A DNA stretch of 64,000 nt from Tangfeifania diversioriginum (GTDB lineage Bacteria > Bacteroidota > Bacteroidia > Bacteroidales > Prolixibacteraceae): assembly GCA_945873105.1 (NCBI GenBank), contig CAMCBW010000032.1, positions 1-64,000 on the forward strand, written 5' to 3'. A program made the translations under genes and the position numbers. Within the stretch, counting starts at the first letter, position 1; the number at the start of each line of letters is the position of its first letter. Under the pieces are notes generated by a model. That model saw nothing but the letters and a program-made list of their open reading frames with translations, was not told the origin of the DNA and did not search any database. Shown here in pieces: positions 60,665-64,000 of this stretch.

Positions 60665-61357
60665 ATGAGAATATTGTTTGTTGGAGCCACCTGTTTTGAA
60701 CTTTACCAGTTTTTTGAGAACCTTGTCGAGGTAGAGGGAGAAGGGAAAAATATTTTCCACTACAAATGGTATGATCTGGAGATTGACCTGCTTATACCAG
60801 GAATCGGCATGACATTTACCGCTTATCACCTTACCCGGGCACTCTATACCACCCCTTACGATTTGGTTATCAACGCAGGTATTGCTGGAAGTTTTCGCGA
60901 CGAACTTTCCATTGGGACGGTAGTCAACGTAAAAAGCGAGCAGATTTGTGACCTGGGTATTGAGGAGGGAAATTCGGTACTCTCACTTTTTGATGCCGGA
61001 TTTATGGAGAGGGATCAGTTCCCTTTCGAAAATGGAAGGATGGTAAATCCCAATCATTACAAGGAGTTGGAACTTGCTTCGGTAGATGGTTTGACGGGGA
61101 ATATCAGCCATGGCACCCCGGAAAGTATTGCCAAAATTTCCAGCGGTTTTGATCCTGATGTGGAATCGATGGAGGGAGCGGCTGTCTTTTATGTTTGCCT
61201 GCACGAAAAGGTGCCTTTTTTGGAAATAAGGGCCATCTCCAATTATGTAGAGTCGAGGGATACTGCAAAGTGGGATATTCCGATGGCCATCGAGAATCTT
61301 ACCGACGAACTTTTCCGATTCCTGCGTAAATTTGCCAAAATCAAACAGCTCTCCTGA
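60665..61357 (+). CDS. mqnB: Futalosine hydrolase
   Basis: The 230-residue nucleoside-phosphorylase-fold protein starts MRILFVGATCFELYQFF and has IPGIGMTFTAYHLTRAL, VINAGIAGSFRDELSIGTVV, DVESMEGAAVFYVC (Glu-Ser-Met-Glu purine/ribose segment) and the general-acid Asp region VESRDTAKWD. MqnB cleaves futalosine to dehypoxanthine futalosine and hypoxanthine in the menaquinone pathway; adjacency to mqnD separates it from MTA/SAH nucleosidases. ATG 60665 is used because upstream codons have no homology. A -10-like TACATTTG lies at 60625-60632. The stop overlaps the mqnD start. Confidence 0.93.
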   Translation: MRILFVGATCFELYQFFENLVEVEGEGKNIFHYKWYDLEIDLLIPGIGMTFTAYHLTRALYTTPYDLVINAGIAGSFRDELSIGTVVNVKSEQICDLGIEEGNSVLSLFDAGFMERDQFPFENGRMVNPNHYKELELASVDGLTGNISHGTPESIAKISSGFDPDVESMEGAAVFYVCLHEKVPFLEIRAISNYVESRDTAKWDIPMAIENLTDELFRFLRKFAKIKQLS

Positions 61358-62196
61358 TGAGGCTCACCCTGGGTTTCTCTACCTGCCCCAACGACACTTT
61401 TATCTTTGATGCCATGGTCAATGGGCGGATCGACACCGAAGGTCTTCGCTTTGAGCTCCTGTTGGCAGATGTGGAGGAGTTGAACCGATTGGCATTCAAG
61501 TCCTCCATAGATATCACCAAAGTAAGTTATCATGCATTTGCTTATCTGTCAGGGGTTTATCAGCTGTTGACCGCCGGGAGTGCCCTGGGATTTGGCAACG
61601 GTCCGCTGCTGATCAGTAAACACAAAATTTATCCCGATGAACTGGAAGGACTCAGGATTGCCATTCCTGGTAAGTACACTACGGCCAATCTGCTGCTTTC
61701 CCTCGCATATCCAAACCTGAAACTGAAGAGTGAATACCTTTTCTCCGATATTGAGGAGGTGGTACTGTCGGGGGAAGCTGATGCAGGGGTGATCATCCAT
61801 GAAAACAGGTTTACCTACCAATCCAGGGGATTGAAGAAGATAGTTGATCTTGGAGAACAGTGGGAATCTCAAACAGGAATGCCCATTCCGCTGGGGGGAA
61901 TTATCCTGAAACGCGATCTGCCAGGGGAGATCCGGCTCAAAGTGAACCGCGTGCTTCGTCGCAGCGTGGAATATGCCCTTCAAAACCCCAACGATTCACT
62001 TCCATTCGTTAGGCTGCATGCCCAAGCCATGGAGGAAGAGGTCATGCGCAACCACATCCAGCTTTATGTCAACAACTTCTCGGTAGATTTGGGGGAGAAA
62101 GGCAGGGAAGCCATTGCGACGCTTTATGCCAGGGGAGCTGAGAAACAAATTTTCCCGCCCCTCCAACCGGATTGGCTTCTTCCATTGGAAGCTTGA
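61357..62196 (+). CDS. mqnD: 1,4-dihydroxy-6-naphthoate synthase
   Basis: The 279-residue periplasmic-binding-like protein has the MqnD hallmarks LGFSTCPNDTFIFDAMV, KVSYHAFAY, GFGNGPLLISK, RIAIPGKYTTANLLL, GVIIHENRFTY and PIPLGGIILKRDL. It converts cyclic dehypoxanthine futalosine to 1,4-dihydroxy-6-naphthoate. The start overlaps the mqnB stop (TGATG), so both are translated from one mRNA. mqnA, mqnC and mqnE are not in this window. Confidence 0.95.
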   Translation: MRLTLGFSTCPNDTFIFDAMVNGRIDTEGLRFELLLADVEELNRLAFKSSIDITKVSYHAFAYLSGVYQLLTAGSALGFGNGPLLISKHKIYPDELEGLRIAIPGKYTTANLLLSLAYPNLKLKSEYLFSDIEEVVLSGEADAGVIIHENRFTYQSRGLKKIVDLGEQWESQTGMPIPLGGIILKRDLPGEIRLKVNRVLRRSVEYALQNPNDSLPFVRLHAQAMEEEVMRNHIQLYVNNFSVDLGEKGREAIATLYARGAEKQIFPPLQPDWLLPLEA

Positions 62197-62385
62197 TGGC
62201 ACCTTCCATAAAAATCCTTAAGAAATCTGATTTCTTTGACGTAATTTTGCGGAAAGAACTACCTGCCAATGAAAAGGTCGCGCAAAGCACGCAAGGCAAC
62301 GCAAAGTTAAAAACACCATTTCTGGCGCCTCCTTTGCATGCTCTGCAAAACAAATGAGTAGTTTTGTTTATAGGGATTCAGGGAC

Positions 62386-63126
62386 ATGGAAAAACTGCAC
62401 AGACTCTACCGCGATAATCTCAATGCAATCATTGTCACACTGGCCATTCACCTGGTTGTGATGGTAGCCTTGCTGTTTGCCGAACTGAGGAACAGTATGG
62501 AGATCCCGGAAGAGGCCCTGTTTTTGGATATGGTATCTGAAGCGGTCAAATTGCCGGATCCCGAAAAAGACCCACTGGATCAGGGGGAGCATTCACTGGC
62601 TTCCAGCAATGGCAGGGGTGCCAACAACTCCAATCGTGCCGTGAACCTGAATGACCAGTCTGGTCGCTCCAGCGGGGATCCTTTTTTCGACAGGGAGTAT
62701 GCCAAAGAGGTGGCGGAGGCAAAAAAGCTGGCCAGTGACGTCAACAAAAACCTCTCCCGCGAAATTCCCAAAATTGGCGACATCCCCATGCCAGTGGCCA
62801 GTACGGAAGGTATGACCCGCGAGGAGGCCAAACGTTCCACCTTCAAGGGGAAATCGAACATTCGGTACAAACTGGGTAACCGCTACCATCTTCAGCTGCC
62901 GATTCCGGTCTACCTGGCCCATGGTGGAGGTGAGGTGGTGGTCGATATCCTGGTCGACAGGAGCGGAGCGGTGCTTAGCGCCACACCCCGAACAAATTCC
63001 GGCACGGATGATCCGATGATGCTCGCCTATGCCAAACAGGCAGCCGAGAAGACCCTCTTCAATTCAGACAATTCCGCCCCTGAAAAAGAGCGGGGGACCA
63101 TCACCTATCTATTTGTAGCTCAATGA
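62386..63126 (+). CDS. TonB-like membrane-anchored protein of unknown function
   Basis: The 246-residue protein has a cytoplasmic start, one transmembrane helix (about residues 14-33, IIVTLAIHLVVMVALLFAEL), a polar low-complexity linker (about 60-165) and a C-terminal domain resembling a TonB C-terminal fold (PIPVYLAHGGGEVVVDILVDRSGAVLSATP). This is the layout of an energy transducer, but the linker is not Pro-rich and the usual YP-x-x-A motif is absent. It precedes the metal chaperone gene by 24 bp and may be cotranscribed with it. Between mqnD and this gene there are 189 bp with no called gene. Confidence 0.7.
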   Translation: MEKLHRLYRDNLNAIIVTLAIHLVVMVALLFAELRNSMEIPEEALFLDMVSEAVKLPDPEKDPLDQGEHSLASSNGRGANNSNRAVNLNDQSGRSSGDPFFDREYAKEVAEAKKLASDVNKNLSREIPKIGDIPMPVASTEGMTREEAKRSTFKGKSNIRYKLGNRYHLQLPIPVYLAHGGGEVVVDILVDRSGAVLSATPRTNSGTDDPMMLAYAKQAAEKTLFNSDNSAPEKERGTITYLFVAQ

Positions 63127-63150
63127 TAATAAACTATAAACTCAACAATT

Positions 63151-63396
63151 ATGGCAGTTAAAATATATCTGGTAGAAGGAATGACCTGCAAACATTGCAT
63201 TGCACGTGTCGAGAAGGGGATCAGCGGGATCCCTGGTGTGGAGGAGGTAGTCGGAGACCTTGCCACCGGTCAGGTAAGTGTAGAGGGAAACTCGGTTACC
63301 ATGGAGATGGTAAAGTTGGCAGTGGAAGATGCCGGCTACAAATTCAAGGGTGTTGGGAATGGACCAGTTCCCGGTTCTGACCACTGGCTCAGCTGA
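63151..63396 (+). CDS. Heavy-metal-associated (HMA) domain metallochaperone
   Basis: The 81-residue protein is a single HMA domain: VEGMTCKHCIARVEKGI with metal-binding Cys13 and Cys16, then GVEEVVGDLATGQVSVEG and VEDAGYKF. CopZ-like proteins pass Cu(I) to P-type ATPases; no copper ATPase gene is visible here. The last residues (GNGPVPGSDHWLS) are an extra tail. It is separated from the TonB-like gene by 24 bp. Confidence 0.9.
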   Translation: MAVKIYLVEGMTCKHCIARVEKGISGIPGVEEVVGDLATGQVSVEGNSVTMEMVKLAVEDAGYKFKGVGNGPVPGSDHWLS

Positions 63397-63546
63397 TTCA
63401 TTGCCAATTTGGCCTGTCTTATCAGGAAATTGCTGACATTATTACTTCTTTATCAGTAAGTTAATGACATTTTGTCGGGGTTCGGTTTGTGGCAAATGTT
63501 TTGTTTGTATGTTAATATTCAAAAGGAAACATTTAAAACATCAGCT

Positions 63547-64000
63547 ATGAACTTCAACAATTTTACCATCAAAGCCCAGGAGGCAGTACAGCAGGCGGTT
63601 CAAATCACTGCCGGAAATAACCAACAATCGGTTGAGACCGAGCACCTGATGAAGGGTTTGTTGACAGAAGCTGAAAATGTGACGGCTTTCCTGTTGCAAA
63701 AAACAGGGGTCAACACAGGTTTTTTTACCAAAGAGCTTGACCGCATCATTGGTGGTTTCCCAAAAGTAACGGGCGGTGAACCTTTTCTGTCTACCGGAGC
63801 CAATGCGACGGTTCAGAAAGCCATCTCCCTCTCCCAAAAGATGGGGGATAAATTTGTCTCGGTAGAGCATTTGTTGCTGGCTTTGCTCGAAACGGGGGAT
63901 GTGGTCAGCAAGCTCATGAAGGAGCAAGGGGTCGACCGGAAAGGGCTGGAAGAGGCCATCCGCGAACTGCGGAAAGGTTCCAAAGTTGAGAGCCAGACGG
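63547..64000 (+). CDS. clpB: ATP-dependent chaperone ClpB (3' partial)
   Basis: The frame from ATG 63547 is open to the window end (151 codons). It begins MNFNNFTIKAQEAVQQAVQI, then ETEHLMKGLLTE and a second Clp_N repeat with SVEHLLLALLE, the two N-terminal repeats of ClpB/ClpA. The start MNFNNFTIKAQEA is typical of ClpB in this phylum, but ClpA/ClpC cannot be fully excluded without the middle domain. The 150-bp gap upstream has two TGACATT words (63432-63438 and 63464-63470) and no CIRCE element. Confidence 0.85.
   Translation, partial: MNFNNFTIKAQEAVQQAVQITAGNNQQSVETEHLMKGLLTEAENVTAFLLQKTGVNTGFFTKELDRIIGGFPKVTGGEPFLSTGANATVQKAISLSQKMGDKFVSVEHLLLALLETGDVVSKLMKEQGVDRKGLEEAIRELRKGSKVESQT

Noticed and set aside
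63432-63470. Heat-shock operator (CIRCE-like) upstream of clpB
   Set aside because: Two TGACATT words are direct, not inverted, and do not match CIRCE.

Overview
The window is a chromosomal segment of a Bacteroidota bacterium, most likely class Bacteroidia outside Bacteroides proper. Evidence: a type IX secretion (T9SS) type-B sorting domain on a giant adhesin followed by a PorP/SprF-family gene; the short (289 aa) primary sigma factor of the phylum; promoters of the Bacteroidota form TTTG-N19-TAnnTTTG; a LytS/LytTR system with a Reg_prop sensor; pyruvate:ferredoxin oxidoreductase; a tmRNA with the tag GADNYALAA; and part of the futalosine menaquinone pathway. The exact order or family cannot be fixed from this sequence.

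Layout. 1-14.2 kb: the 3' part of a gene for a >4,390-residue repeat adhesin, then its PorP/SprF partner. 14.4-19.0 kb: a FISUMP lipoprotein, a threonine/serine dehydratase, a carboxypeptidase-regulatory-like protein and dapL. 19.3-26.5 kb: dapF-like and lysA-like genes (lysine/DAP), a glycosyltransferase, a Sua5/TsaC protein, a GIN-domain protein, rimM, rpsP and a lipoprotein. 26.6-30.7 kb: dnaE and trxA. 31-42.4 kb: a histidine kinase/LytTR pair, an EEP-family protein, two rhomboid proteases, mutL, a ComM/YifB ATPase and inorganic pyrophosphatase. 42.5-51.7 kb: nifJ/por, an AAA-DUF4143 ATPase, rho, rpoD and rpe. 51.75-54.1 kb: ssrA (tmRNA) with a 1.87-kb insertion at its 3' end, flanked by 47-bp perfect direct repeats and carrying an integrase remnant and a Fic gene. 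54.2-64 kb: an M16 peptidase, a stand-alone cas6, fabD, folE, mqnB-mqnD, a TonB-like protein, a metal chaperone and the start of clpB.

Most genes are housekeeping. The unusual signals are: (i) the ssrA-integrated Fic mini-island in which each junction has its own terminator hairpin; (ii) a DapF homologue with both catalytic cysteines replaced by serine, next to an atypical LysA; (iii) an orphan Cas6 without array or other cas genes and with Val at the expected catalytic His; (iv) several unrelated vocabularies of short-period (7-12 bp) repeats filling intergenic gaps, in places entering coding sequence (mutL linker, end of the carboxypeptidase-regulatory-like gene) or forming the rho terminator; (v) a five-unit higher-order repeat in the adhesin with local DNA homogenisation.
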